A stretch of 64,000 nucleotides of DNA from Streptomyces microflavus (lineage in GTDB: Bacteria > Actinomycetota > Actinomycetes > Streptomycetales > Streptomycetaceae): contig NZ_BMUG01000011.1 in assembly GCF_014650075.1 (NCBI RefSeq), forward strand, positions 310,001-374,000. The letters run 5' to 3'. Below, piece by piece: positions 24,443-33,198 of the stretch; positions within the stretch are counted from its first letter, which is position 1, and each line of letters begins with the position of its first letter. The position numbers were made by a program, and so were the translations under genes. The notes below the pieces were generated by a model that saw only the letters and a list, made by a program, of their open reading frames with translations, ran no database searches and had not been told where the DNA came from.

Positions 24443-26134
24443 CTAGGCGTCGTAGACGTCGGCCTTGCGCGGGGCCGGGTCCTGGACCAGGCCGCTCAGT
24501 ATCATCGAGCGGCTGTCGAAGCGCTCGGTGTCCACGCCGTTCTCCGCGAGGACCCGCATCGCCGCCGAGTGGACCACGCGCAGCACCGGGGTGGCCGCGC
24601 GCATCGCGTCGTCCGCCATGAAGCGGTGGTTCCACGGCTTGGCCGCCCACGCGTGCCGCAGTCCGAAGGGCTCCGGAAGCACTATCTTCCCGCCCAGGTA
24701 GTCCAGCACCGGCGGATACCAGGTGAAGGGCGCCCGCAGGGCGAGCCGGACGACCTCCCGCGCCTCCACCACCGGCAGCTGGATGTCCCGGGTCTCCCAG
24801 AACCTGACGGTCTTGTTGACCGTCTTCGTCCGGGCCGCGGGCTTCGCGAAGAACAGCCCGTGCACCGGGCCCAGCGCATGCCCGGTGACCTCGATGCGCA
24901 GCGTCTCGTGGAGCACGGTGACCGTGATCATCATGGTGATCACGAGCTGACCGTCCCAGAGGGTGAACTGCACACCCAGGTAGTGCCGGTCACCGCTGCC
25001 GAACTGCTGGTGGTTGCAGATCCGCTGTATCTCGTGCGGCTTCACCTGGAAGGTCGCGACGTCCTCGCCGTCGGGGCGGGAGACGGAGTCGGCGTTCTCA
25101 CCGATGGGGGAGACGATCCAGTGCTTCACGGACGGCTTGGGGAAGCCGCCGGTGTTGAGCGGGCCGCGCTCCAGCATCTTCAGCTGGTCGTGGATGATCC
25201 GGATCAGGTCCCAGCTGCGGAACTGGTGGATCTCCCGCGTCGGGTCCTTCGGGGTCAGCTCCTCGGCCAGCTGCCAGCTGCCCCACCGGGTGCCCATGCC
25301 GAGGATGCCCTTGGGACCGGCGTAGAAGACCGCGTTGGACTGCTGCTCGGCGGAGAGCTTCTCCAGCGACTGGCGCAGTTCCTCGCGCGCGGTCTCGTTG
25401 GGGTTCTTCGGCACCGCCTCCGGGATCTTCGCGATGACACCGGTGCCGGACAGCAGCCCGTCCCAGCGGGCCCGCAGGTCCTTGGCCGAGGTCTCCGCGA
25501 CCCTTTTGGCGAGGAACCAGCCGATCAGCGGGGCGACGATCGCCCCCCGGACGTACAGGGGCAGGACCCCGTCCGTGGGCAGCTTCCACACCAGGATCAG
25601 CGCGCCGATCCCGAACACGGCGAGCAGCACCGTGCCGACCGCCCGGAACGCGGCGTCCTTCGACTTCGCGAGGGCGTCCTTGATGCGGAACGCGATGACC
25701 CAGGCGATCATCCCCGGCAGGAACAGGAAGCCGAACACCGCGGTGATCATCGTGAGCCGGGTGTCGCGCGCCTTACGGAGGTTGGTCGCCGACAGGCAGT
25801 GCTCGACCACCGTCTGCGGATCGGTGCCGAAGGACTGGATGAGCGCCGCGCGGGAGCCGCCCAGCATGCGTTCCTGGACGGCCCGGGAGAACGCCTCGCC
25901 GAGATTGGGCTTGAAATAGTCGGACTTGAAGAGCTTCGATGCCCCCGGCTTCACGGTGGACTTGTGCCACTCGCTGTTGGCATCGAGGATCACGTCCACC
26001 GGGCTGTCCCGGTACGCGGCCGAGGCCAGGGCGTTGGTCGCCACGGACTGGCCGCCGGACCCCTGGATCGGGATCTGCGCCCCGGGTGAGAAGTCGAATA
26101 CGTCGTTGGCCACTGCCGCCCCCACTCGCCGCAC
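24443..26134 (-). CDS. Unknown membrane protein, 563 residues
   Basis: GTG 26134 is chosen because AGGAG lies 6 nt before it. Residues ~1-120 are soluble (FDFSPGAQIPIQGSGGQSVA). Two to four transmembrane segments lie in ~125-210 (LTMITAVFGFLFLPGMIAWV, FRAVGTVLLAVFGIGALILV, GAIVAPLIGWFLAKRV). A long cytoplasmic-looking part follows, with a hydrophobic beta strand region (LVITMMITVTVLHETLRIEV). I recognise it only as a conserved Streptomyces protein of unknown function next to the EF-G paralogue on the same strand. Confidence 0.82.
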   Translation of the reverse strand: MRRVGAAVANDVFDFSPGAQIPIQGSGGQSVATNALASAAYRDSPVDVILDANSEWHKSTVKPGASKLFKSDYFKPNLGEAFSRAVQERMLGGSRAALIQSFGTDPQTVVEHCLSATNLRKARDTRLTMITAVFGFLFLPGMIAWVIAFRIKDALAKSKDAAFRAVGTVLLAVFGIGALILVWKLPTDGVLPLYVRGAIVAPLIGWFLAKRVAETSAKDLRARWDGLLSGTGVIAKIPEAVPKNPNETAREELRQSLEKLSAEQQSNAVFYAGPKGILGMGTRWGSWQLAEELTPKDPTREIHQFRSWDLIRIIHDQLKMLERGPLNTGGFPKPSVKHWIVSPIGENADSVSRPDGEDVATFQVKPHEIQRICNHQQFGSGDRHYLGVQFTLWDGQLVITMMITVTVLHETLRIEVTGHALGPVHGLFFAKPAARTKTVNKTVRFWETRDIQLPVVEAREVVRLALRAPFTWYPPVLDYLGGKIVLPEPFGLRHAWAAKPWNHRFMADDAMRAATPVLRVVHSAAMRVLAENGVDTERFDSRSMILSGLVQDPAPRKADVYDA

Positions 26135-26216
26135 GGTCTGCTCCTGCGGGTGTGCCCAACTACCCTACGCGGCATACCTTCTGAGCTGCGCCCACAGCGT
26201 ATCGCCCGGATCCCCG

Positions 26217-26249
26217 CACCACCCGTCACCTCAAGCGACGCGGGTGGTG
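26217..26249 (-). terminator. Hairpin downstream of the EF-G paralogue
   Basis: CACCACCCG (26217-26225) pairs with CGGGTGGTG (26241-26249) around a 15-nt loop, 19 nt after the EF-G-like stop codon. Confidence 0.6.
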
Positions 26250-26267
26250 TTTGCGACAGTGCGCCGG

Positions 26268-28502
26268 TCACGCGCCGGGTGATCCGGCGCCCCGCTCCGC
26301 GCGCACCCGGTCGGCGAGCTGCGGCGGCATCGCCTCGAACCGGGCGTGCGTACGGCCGAAACGGCCGGTGCCGTGCGTCAGGGAGCGCAGGTCGAGCGGG
26401 TACCGGCCGATCTCCGTCTCCGGCACCTCCGCCCGTACGAGGGTGCGTCCGCCCGGACTCTGCTCGGTGCCCACCACCCGGCCCCGCCGCCCCGACAGAT
26501 CGCTCATCACCGGGCCCACATAGTCGTCGGGGACCAGCACGGTGACCTCGCAGACCGGCTCCAGGAGCTGGATACGGGCGTCCGCCGCGGCCTCGCGCAG
26601 GGCGAGCGCCCCGGCGGTCTGGAACGCGGCGTCGGAGGAGTCCACCGAGTGCGCCCTGCCGTCGAGGAGGGTGACGCGCACGTCGACGAGCGGGTGCCCG
26701 GCGGACAGGCCCCGGGCGGCCTGGGCCCGTACGCCCTTCTCCACCGACGGGATGAACTGGCGCGGCACCGAACCGCCGACGACCTTGTCCACGAACTCGA
26801 TGCCGCTGCCCGCGGGCAGCGGCTCCACCTCGATCTCGCAGATCGCGAACTGCCCGTGCCCGCCGGACTGTTTGACGTGCCGCCCGCGCCCGGCCCCCCG
26901 CCCGCCGAACGTCTCGCGCAGCGCGACCCGGTGCGGTTCGGCGTCGACCTGGACGCCGTAGCGGCTGCGCAGCCGCTCCAGGGCGACTTCCTGGTGGGCC
27001 TCGCCCAGGCACCACAGGACCACCTGGTGGGTGTCCGGGTTCTGTTCCAGGCGCAGGGTGGGGTCCTCCGCGACCAGCCGGGCCAGCCCGTGGGAGAGCT
27101 TGTCCTCGTCCGCCTTCCCGTGCGCCCTCACCGCTGTCGGAAGCAGCGGGTCCGGGGTCGACCAGGGCTCGATGAGGACCGGGGCGCCGGAGGCGGAGAG
27201 CGTGTCGCCGGTCTCCGCCTCGCCCAGCCGGGCCACGCAGACCAGATCGCCCGCGACGCACCGGTCCACCGGATGCTGCTGCCGGCCGAACGGTGAGGAG
27301 AGCGCGGTCACCCGGATCTCCGCCTCGTGACAGGGGCGCGGGGCCTGCCCCGCCGCGTCCAGGCCGTGGCCGCACAGATGCACGGTGTCGTCGGGCCGCA
27401 GGGTGCCGGAGAAGACCCGGACCAGCGAGACGCGGCCCGCGTACGGGTCGGACGACGTCTTGACGACCTCCGCGAGCAGCGGGCCCTCCGGATCGCAGAC
27501 CGGGGCGGCCTCGGGTTCGCCGGACGGTGTGGTGACCACGGGCGGGGTGCGCTCCAGCGGGGTCGGGAAGCCGCGCGTGATCAGTTCCAGCAGCTCCACC
27601 GTGCCGATGCCCTGCCGGGCGCCCTCGGCCGCGGGGGCGGCGGCCAGCACCGGAAAGAAGGTGCCCCGGGCGACGGCCCGCTCCAGATCCGCGATCAGTG
27701 TCGCTATGTCGATGTCGCTGCCACCTCCGCCGTCGAGGTACCGGTCCATCAGCGACTCGTCCTCGCTCTCGGCGATGATCCCCTCGATCAGCCGGTCGCG
27801 GGCCTCCTTCAACGGTGCCTCCTGGCCGGGCGCGGGCGGCAGCTCGGCCCGCTCCCCGGAGGAGTAGTCCAGGATCCGCTGGGTCAGCAGCCCGGTCAGC
27901 CCGGTGAGCGGCGCGTGCCCATCGGCGCTTTCGGGGCCGAGCACCGGCAGATAGAGGGGGAGTACGGCATCGGGGTCGTCCCCGCCGAACGTCGCCGCAC
28001 AGATCCGGGTCATCTCCTCGAAGGAGGTGCGCGCGGTGTCGAGATGGGTGACGACGATCGCCCGGGGCATCCCCACGAGCGCGCACTCCTCCCACACCGC
28101 CCGGGTCGTCGCGGCCACGGACTCGGCCGCCTGGGCCGCCGAGACGACGAAGAGGGCCGCGTCCGCCGCCCGCAGACCGGCCCGCAGCTCCCCGACGAAG
28201 TCGGCGTACCCGGGGGCGTCCAGCAGATTGACCTTGCGGCCGTCCCACGCCACCGGGACCAGGGAGAGGTGGACGGAACGCCGCCGGCGCCGCTCGATCT
28301 CGTCGTGGTCGGAGACGGTCGCCCCGTCCTCGACCCGGCCCGCCCGGTTCACGGCCCCCGCCGTCAGGGCCAGGGCCTCGACCAGGGTGGTCTTGCCCGA
28401 TCCGCTGTGGCCGACCAGCACCACGTTCCGTACGTCGGAGGGGTGGCCGGCCGCCGGTACTCCTCCGGCGGCCCCGGGGTGTGCGTGCGTCTTCTCGCCC
28501 AT
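26268..28502 (-). CDS. Elongation factor G-like protein (EF-G2 type)
   Basis: 744 residues; GGGAGG lies 6 nt before ATG 28502. GTPase: G1 GHSGSGKTT, G3 DAPGYADF. The usual G4 NKxD is THLD here (IVVTHLDTAR). Domains II to V follow: RVFSGTLRPDD, LARLVAEDPTLRLEQNPDTH, GGHGQFAICEIEVEPL, and VMSDLSGRRGRVVGTEQ in the C-terminal EF-G fold. Length and domains match EF-G, but this is a diverged paralogue and not the str-operon fusA. A role in ribosome rescue, recycling or protection is possible, not shown. Cytoplasmic. Confidence 0.9.
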   Translation of the reverse strand: MGEKTHAHPGAAGGVPAAGHPSDVRNVVLVGHSGSGKTTLVEALALTAGAVNRAGRVEDGATVSDHDEIERRRRRSVHLSLVPVAWDGRKVNLLDAPGYADFVGELRAGLRAADAALFVVSAAQAAESVAATTRAVWEECALVGMPRAIVVTHLDTARTSFEEMTRICAATFGGDDPDAVLPLYLPVLGPESADGHAPLTGLTGLLTQRILDYSSGERAELPPAPGQEAPLKEARDRLIEGIIAESEDESLMDRYLDGGGGSDIDIATLIADLERAVARGTFFPVLAAAPAAEGARQGIGTVELLELITRGFPTPLERTPPVVTTPSGEPEAAPVCDPEGPLLAEVVKTSSDPYAGRVSLVRVFSGTLRPDDTVHLCGHGLDAAGQAPRPCHEAEIRVTALSSPFGRQQHPVDRCVAGDLVCVARLGEAETGDTLSASGAPVLIEPWSTPDPLLPTAVRAHGKADEDKLSHGLARLVAEDPTLRLEQNPDTHQVVLWCLGEAHQEVALERLRSRYGVQVDAEPHRVALRETFGGRGAGRGRHVKQSGGHGQFAICEIEVEPLPAGSGIEFVDKVVGGSVPRQFIPSVEKGVRAQAARGLSAGHPLVDVRVTLLDGRAHSVDSSDAAFQTAGALALREAAADARIQLLEPVCEVTVLVPDDYVGPVMSDLSGRRGRVVGTEQSPGGRTLVRAEVPETEIGRYPLDLRSLTHGTGRFGRTHARFEAMPPQLADRVRAERGAGSPGA

Positions 28503-28792
28503 GGTGTGCCTCCCGGCGGGTGGCGCGGTGCGGGTACGGGAGAGGAGCCGACCGCGCGATGGGGGAGCGGTGGTCACGGGCACGGGGAGGGCCGTCGCGG
28601 CGGCCCCGGCGACGCCCGCGGTCCTTCGAGCTTGGCACCGCGGAGGGGGCGCGTCCATATGTCGGGGGCGGCGGCAGCATCCCGTGACACCCTGCGGCGG
28701 GTGCCCGTCCGGTGGAGGGCACCGGTCGTGACTACGATGGGCCAGCCGGTGGCCGAAGGGGCCGCTCGGCCAACCGAACCCTCGGGAAAGCC
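28503..28792. other. Divergent promoter region, EF-G2 / pgsA
   Basis: 290 bp without a gene. On the plus strand TACGAT (28733-28738) is the best -10 for pgsA, about 55 nt before its ATG. Nothing else is recognised. Confidence 0.5.
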
Positions 28793-29455
28793 ATGCTGAA
28801 CAAGTACGCGCGTGCATTTTTCACGCGTGTCCTCACACCGTTCGCCGCTCTGCTGCTCCGTCTCGGGGTCAGCCCCGACGCGGTCACTCTCATCGGCACG
28901 GCCGGAGTGATGGCAGGTGCGCTGGTCTTTTTCCCGATGGGGGAGTTCTTCTGGGGCACCATCGTCATCACGCTCTTCGTCTTCTCCGACCTCGTCGACG
29001 GCAACATGGCCCGGCAGGCCGGGATCTCCAGCCGGTGGGGCGCGTTCCTCGACTCGACGCTGGACCGGGTCGCCGACGGGGCGATCTTCGCCGGCTTCGC
29101 CCTCTGGTACGCGGGCAGCGGTGACGACAACGTCCTGTGCGCCGTCGCGATCTTCTGCCTGGCCAGCGGCCAGGTGGTCTCGTACACCAAGGCGCGCGGC
29201 GAGTCGATCGGCCTGCCGGTCGCGGTGAACGGGCTGGTGGAGCGCGCCGAACGCCTGGTCATCTCGCTGGTCGCGGCAGGCCTCGCCGGACTGCACGCGT
29301 TCGGCGTCCCGCACATCGACATCCTGCTCCCGATCGCGCTGTGGATCGTCGCCGTGGGCTCCCTGGTGACGCTGATCCAGCGCGTGGTGACCGTGCGCCG
29401 CGAGTCCGCCGACGCCGACGCCGCCTCCGCGGCCAACGGTCCGGCCGACCGATGA
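28793..29455 (+). CDS. pgsA: Phosphatidylinositol phosphate synthase (CDP-alcohol phosphotransferase)
   Basis: 220 residues, integral membrane. The CDP-alcohol phosphotransferase motif D-x2-D-G-x2-A-R-x8-G-x3-D-x3-D is complete in SDLVDGNMARQAG...WGAFLDSTLDRVAD. In actinobacteria this family makes phosphatidylinositol phosphate from CDP-diacylglycerol and inositol phosphate, the base of PIM lipids. The two following genes extend that pathway, which supports this over phosphatidylglycerophosphate synthase. Six helices predicted by eye. Ends in an ATGA overlap with the acyltransferase gene. Confidence 0.92.
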   Translation: MLNKYARAFFTRVLTPFAALLLRLGVSPDAVTLIGTAGVMAGALVFFPMGEFFWGTIVITLFVFSDLVDGNMARQAGISSRWGAFLDSTLDRVADGAIFAGFALWYAGSGDDNVLCAVAIFCLASGQVVSYTKARGESIGLPVAVNGLVERAERLVISLVAAGLAGLHAFGVPHIDILLPIALWIVAVGSLVTLIQRVVTVRRESADADAASAANGPADR

Positions 29456-30363
29456 GCGCGCTCAAGGGCAAGATCACCGACAGTCTGTACGGGCTCGGCT
29501 GGGGCGCGGTCAAGAAGCTGCCCGAGCCCGCCGCCACGGCCCTGTTCCGCACCATCGCCGACCAGGTCTGGAAGCGGCGCGGCAAGAGCGTGCTGCGCCT
29601 GGAGTCGAACCTGGCCCGGGTGGTCCCGGACGCGAGCCCGGAACGGCTGGCCGAGCTGTCGCGGGCCGGGATGCGCTCGTACATGCGCTACTGGATGGAG
29701 TCGTTCCGGCTGCCGGCCTGGAGCCCGGAGCGGATCAGGAACAGCATCGACATCGCCGGCACCGACCGGCTGGCCGAGGGGCTGGACGCCGGGCGCGGGG
29801 TCATCGTCGCCCTGCCGCACCTGGCCAACTGGGACCTCGCCGGCGCCTGGGTCACCACCGACCTGAAGGTCCCCTTCACCACCGTCGCCGAACGGCTGGA
29901 GCCCGCGACGCTCTACGACCGGTTCGTCGCCTACCGCGAGGGCCTGGGCATGGAGGTCCTGCCGCACAGCGGCGGGGCGGCCTTCGGGACCCTGGCGCGG
30001 CGGCTGCGCGCGGGCGGCCTGATCTGCCTGGTCGCCGACCGGGACCTCTCCGCCTCCGGGGTGGAGGTCTCGTTCTTCGGCGCCACCGCCCGGATGCCCG
30101 CCGGCCCCGCCCTGCTCGCCCAGCAGACGGGCGCGATGCTGCTGCCGGTGACCCTCTCGTACGACAGCACGCCGGTGATGAAGGGGATCATCCACCCCGC
30201 GGTCGAGCTGCCGGAGGAGGGCACCCGAGCCGAGAAGACGGCCGCCATGACCCAGGGACTGGCCGACGCCTTCGCCCTCGGCATCGCCGAACACCCTGAG
30301 GACTGGCACATGCTCCAGAGGCTCTGGCTGGACGACCTGGACCCCCGGGGGGAACCCACGTGA
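29452..30363 (+). CDS. Phosphatidylinositol mannoside acyltransferase
   Basis: 303 residues, LpxL/HtrB-like fold. LPHLANWDLAG gives the HX4D catalytic pair and LICLVADRDLSASGVEVSFF the acyl-acceptor region. By position between pgsA and pimA it is the PatA-type enzyme that adds an acyl chain to the mannose of PIM. It works at the cytoplasmic face of the membrane. Overlaps pgsA by ATGA and pimA by GTGA, so the three are translationally coupled. Confidence 0.92.
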   Translation: MSALKGKITDSLYGLGWGAVKKLPEPAATALFRTIADQVWKRRGKSVLRLESNLARVVPDASPERLAELSRAGMRSYMRYWMESFRLPAWSPERIRNSIDIAGTDRLAEGLDAGRGVIVALPHLANWDLAGAWVTTDLKVPFTTVAERLEPATLYDRFVAYREGLGMEVLPHSGGAAFGTLARRLRAGGLICLVADRDLSASGVEVSFFGATARMPAGPALLAQQTGAMLLPVTLSYDSTPVMKGIIHPAVELPEEGTRAEKTAAMTQGLADAFALGIAEHPEDWHMLQRLWLDDLDPRGEPT

Positions 30364-31520
30364 AGATCGGCATCGTCTGCCCGTACTCCTGGGACGTACC
30401 CGGCGGCGTGCAGTTCCACATCCGGGACCTGGCCGAGCACCTCATCGGACTGGGCCACACCGTCTCCGTCCTGGCCCCGGCCGACGACGAGACCCCGCTG
30501 CCCCCGTACGTCGTCTCGGCGGGCCGGGCCGTCCCCGTCCCGTACAACGGCTCCGTAGCCCGGCTGAACTTCGGCTTCCTGTCGGCCGCCCGGGTACGCC
30601 GCTGGCTGCACGACGGCACCTTCGACGTGATCCACATCCACGAGCCGACCTCCCCGTCGCTCGGCCTGCTCGCCTGCTGGTCGGCGCAGGGCCCGATCGT
30701 GGCCACGTTCCACACCTCCAACCCGCGCTCCCGGGCGATGATCGCCGCGTATCCGATCCTCCAGCCCGCCCTGGAGAAGATCAGCGCGCGGATCGCGGTC
30801 AGCGAGTACGCGCGGCGCACCCTGGTCGAGCACCTCGGCGGGGACGCCGTGGTCATCCCGAACGGCGTCGACGTCGGCTTCTTCGCCAAGGCCGAGCCGA
30901 AGGCCGAGTGGCAGGGCCAGACCCTCGGCTTCATCGGCCGCATCGACGAACCCCGCAAGGGGCTGCCCGTCCTGATGAAGGCGCTGCCCGCGATCCTCGC
31001 CGCCCGCCCGGAGACCCGGCTGCTGGTCGCGGGGCGCGGCGACGAGGAGGAGGCGGTGGCATCCCTGCCGAAGGAGCTGCGCGGGCGCGTCGAGTTCCTC
31101 GGCATGGTCAGCGACGAGGACAAGGCCCGGCTGCTGCGCAGCGTCGATGTGTACGTGGCCCCGAACACCGGCGGCGAGAGCTTCGGCATCATCCTGGTCG
31201 AGGCGCTGTCGGCGGGTGCGCCGGTCCTCGCGAGCGACCTGGACGCCTTCGCGCAGGTGCTGGACCAGGGCGCGGCGGGCGACCTCTTCGCCAACGAGGA
31301 CGCCGACGCGCTGGCCGCCGCCGCCATCCGGCTGCTGGGCGATCCCGAGCGCCGGGCCGGGCTGCGGGAGCGGGGCGAGGCCCATGTGCGGCGCTTCGAC
31401 TGGGCGACGGTAGGGGCCGACATCCTCTCGGTGTACGAGACGGTGACGGACGGGGCCGCCTCGGTGGCGGCGGACGAGCGGTCGGGGCTGCGGGCCCGGT
31501 TCGGGCTGGCGCGGGACTGA
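30360..31520 (+). CDS. pimA: Phosphatidyl-myo-inositol mannosyltransferase
   Basis: 386 residues, GT4 glycosyltransferase with GT-B fold. The N-terminal domain begins MKIGIVCPYSWDVPGGVQFH; IHIHEPTSPSLGLLA and ATFHTSNPRS line the acceptor side. C-terminal domain: LGFIGRIDEPRKGLPVLM and the GDP-mannose binding NTGGESFGIILVEALSAG (E-x7-E). Transfers the first mannose to phosphatidylinositol. GTG start overlaps the acyltransferase stop. Membrane-associated, cytoplasmic face. Confidence 0.95.
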   Translation: MKIGIVCPYSWDVPGGVQFHIRDLAEHLIGLGHTVSVLAPADDETPLPPYVVSAGRAVPVPYNGSVARLNFGFLSAARVRRWLHDGTFDVIHIHEPTSPSLGLLACWSAQGPIVATFHTSNPRSRAMIAAYPILQPALEKISARIAVSEYARRTLVEHLGGDAVVIPNGVDVGFFAKAEPKAEWQGQTLGFIGRIDEPRKGLPVLMKALPAILAARPETRLLVAGRGDEEEAVASLPKELRGRVEFLGMVSDEDKARLLRSVDVYVAPNTGGESFGIILVEALSAGAPVLASDLDAFAQVLDQGAAGDLFANEDADALAAAAIRLLGDPERRAGLRERGEAHVRRFDWATVGADILSVYETVTDGAASVAADERSGLRARFGLARD

Positions 31521-31580
31521 GAGCGGGGCCGGGGCCTCCCGTCGAGAGCCGGGGCCTCCCGTTGAGAAGGGAGGGCCCCG
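31521..31580 (+). terminator. Repeat-containing terminator after pimA
   Basis: CCGGGGCCTCCCGT occurs twice as a direct repeat. The second copy can pair with the following GGGAGGGCCCCGG with a one-base bulge, giving a strong hairpin (~31548-31580). Confidence 0.65.
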
Positions 31581-31587
31581 GCGACGG

Positions 31588-31593
31588 TAGCGT
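31588..31593 (+). promoter_or_regulatory. Leaderless -10 element, LemA-like gene
   Basis: TAGCGT, then 8 nt to GTG 31602. A possible -35 TTGAGA (31562-31567) is 20 nt away, which is long. Confidence 0.5.
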
Positions 31594-31601
31594 GTGCGAC
31601 C

Positions 31602-32150
31602 GTGACCGTAACCCTGATCATCTGGATCGCCGTCGCCCTCGTCGTGATCGGCGTGTACCTCAGCTGGACCGCCGGCCGCCTGGACCGACTGCACTCCCGC
31701 ATCGACGCCTCCCGCGCCGCACTCGACGCCCAGCTCCTGCGCCGCGCCTCGGTCACCCAGGAGCTGGCCACCTCCGGTGTCCTGGACCCGGCCGCCTCCA
31801 TCGTGCTGTACGAGGCCGCGCACGCCGCCCGGCAGGCCGAGGAGGACCACCGCGAGGTCGCCGAGAGCGAGCTGAGCACCGCCCTGCGCGCCGTGTTCGG
31901 CGAACCGGCCCAGGTGGAGGCGGTGAAGGAGGTGCCCGGCGGCGAGGACGCGGCCACCGAACTGGCCGCCGCCGTACGCCGCGTACCGATGGCCCGGCGC
32001 TTCCACAACGACTCCGTGCGCGCCGCCCGCGCACTGCGCCGGCACCGTACCGTGCGGCTGTTCCGGCTGGCCGGGCACGCGCCGTTCCCGTTGGCCTTCG
32101 AGATGGACGACGCCCCGCCGGTGGCCCTGGCGGACCGCCCCGGGACCTGA
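31602..32150 (+). CDS. LemA-like membrane protein
   Basis: 182 residues. One N-terminal transmembrane helix (TLIIWIAVALVVIGVYLSW) is followed by a helical bundle: RLDRLHSRIDASRAALDAQL, AAVRRVPMARRFHNDSVRAA and a short tail FPLAFEMDD. The order helix, long coiled helices, F-H/Y-N-D and FP resembles LemA, though similarity is loose. Function unknown. It lies between the PIM operon and pdxS but has its own -10, so it need not belong to either. Confidence 0.7.
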   Translation: MTVTLIIWIAVALVVIGVYLSWTAGRLDRLHSRIDASRAALDAQLLRRASVTQELATSGVLDPAASIVLYEAAHAARQAEEDHREVAESELSTALRAVFGEPAQVEAVKEVPGGEDAATELAAAVRRVPMARRFHNDSVRAARALRRHRTVRLFRLAGHAPFPLAFEMDDAPPVALADRPGT

Positions 32151-32192
32151 GCCGGCAGCGGATACAGGGCCAAAACGATCCACGGCCTCCCT

Positions 32193-32223
32193 ATTGGCCC
32201 TTGCTGTGGACTGGTCCCACAGC
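32193..32223 (+). promoter_or_regulatory. Operator candidate upstream of pdxS
   Basis: Two direct repeats, ATTGGCCC (32193-32200) and ACTGGTCC (32210-32217), 17 bp apart, overlap a palindrome GCTGTGG-N7-CCACAGC (32203-32223). The layout suits a MocR/GntR-type regulator such as PdxR, which controls pdxST in other actinobacteria; no such gene is in the window. Confidence 0.5.
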
Positions 32224-32271
32224 GTTTGCTCGGCGGTGCAGTCTTCAGCGTCTTTCACCGAGTGAGGTCCC

Positions 32272-33192
32272 GTGTCCACGCTTCCCAGCACCCCGCAGTC
32301 CGCCGAGTCCACCGCCATCGGCACCGCCCGCGTCAAGCGCGGCATGGCCGAGCAGCTCAAGGGCGGCGTGATCATGGACGTCGTCGACGCCGAGCAGGCG
32401 AAGATCGCCGAGGACGCGGGCGCCGTGGCCGTCATGGCCCTGGAGCGGGTGCCCGCCGACATCCGCAAGGACGGCGGCGTGGCCCGGATGTCCGACCCCA
32501 ACATGATCGAGGAGATCATCGGGGCCGTCTCCATCCCCGTCATGGCCAAGTCCCGCATCGGCCACTTCGTCGAGGCCCAGGTGCTCCAGTCCCTCGGCGT
32601 CGACTACATCGACGAGTCCGAGGTCCTGACCCCGGCCGACGAGGTCAACCACAGCGACAAGTTCGCCTTCACCACCCCCTTCGTCTGTGGCGCCACCAAC
32701 CTGGGCGAGGCCCTGCGCCGCATCGCCGAGGGCGCGGCCATGATCCGCTCGAAGGGCGAGGCCGGCACCGGCAACGTCGTCGAGGCCGTCCGCCACCTGC
32801 GCCAGATCAAGAACGAGATCGCCCGTCTGCGCGGCTTCGACAACAACGAGCTGTACGCCGCCGCCAAGGACCTCCGCGCCCCCTACGAGCTGGTCAAGGA
32901 GGTCGCGGAGCTCGGCAAGCTGCCCGTCGTGCTGTTCTCCGCCGGTGGCGTCGCCACCCCGGCCGACGCCGCGCTGATGCGCCAGCTCGGCGCCGAGGGC
33001 GTCTTCGTCGGCTCCGGCATCTTCAAGTCCGGCGACCCGGCCAAGCGCGCCGCCGCCATCGTGAAGGCCACCACCTTCTACGACGACCCGAAGGTCATCG
33101 CGGACGCCTCCCGCAACCTGGGCGAGGCCATGGTCGGCATCAACTGCGACACCCTGCCCGAGTCCGAGCGCTACGCCAACCGCGGCTGGTAA
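32272..33192 (+). CDS. pdxS: Pyridoxal 5'-phosphate synthase subunit PdxS
   Basis: 306 residues, full length. (beta/alpha)8 barrel: GTARVKRGMAEQLKGGVIMD carries the first catalytic lysine region, PVMAKSRIGHFVEAQVL the second; GATNLGEALRRIAEGAAMIR and GVFVGSGIFKS bind phosphate. Condenses ribose 5-phosphate, glyceraldehyde 3-phosphate and ammonia into PLP. GTG start after GAGG. The glutaminase pdxT follows 6 nt later. Confidence 0.97.
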   Translation: MSTLPSTPQSAESTAIGTARVKRGMAEQLKGGVIMDVVDAEQAKIAEDAGAVAVMALERVPADIRKDGGVARMSDPNMIEEIIGAVSIPVMAKSRIGHFVEAQVLQSLGVDYIDESEVLTPADEVNHSDKFAFTTPFVCGATNLGEALRRIAEGAAMIRSKGEAGTGNVVEAVRHLRQIKNEIARLRGFDNNELYAAAKDLRAPYELVKEVAELGKLPVVLFSAGGVATPADAALMRQLGAEGVFVGSGIFKSGDPAKRAAAIVKATTFYDDPKVIADASRNLGEAMVGINCDTLPESERYANRGW

Positions 33193-33198
33193 CCACTG

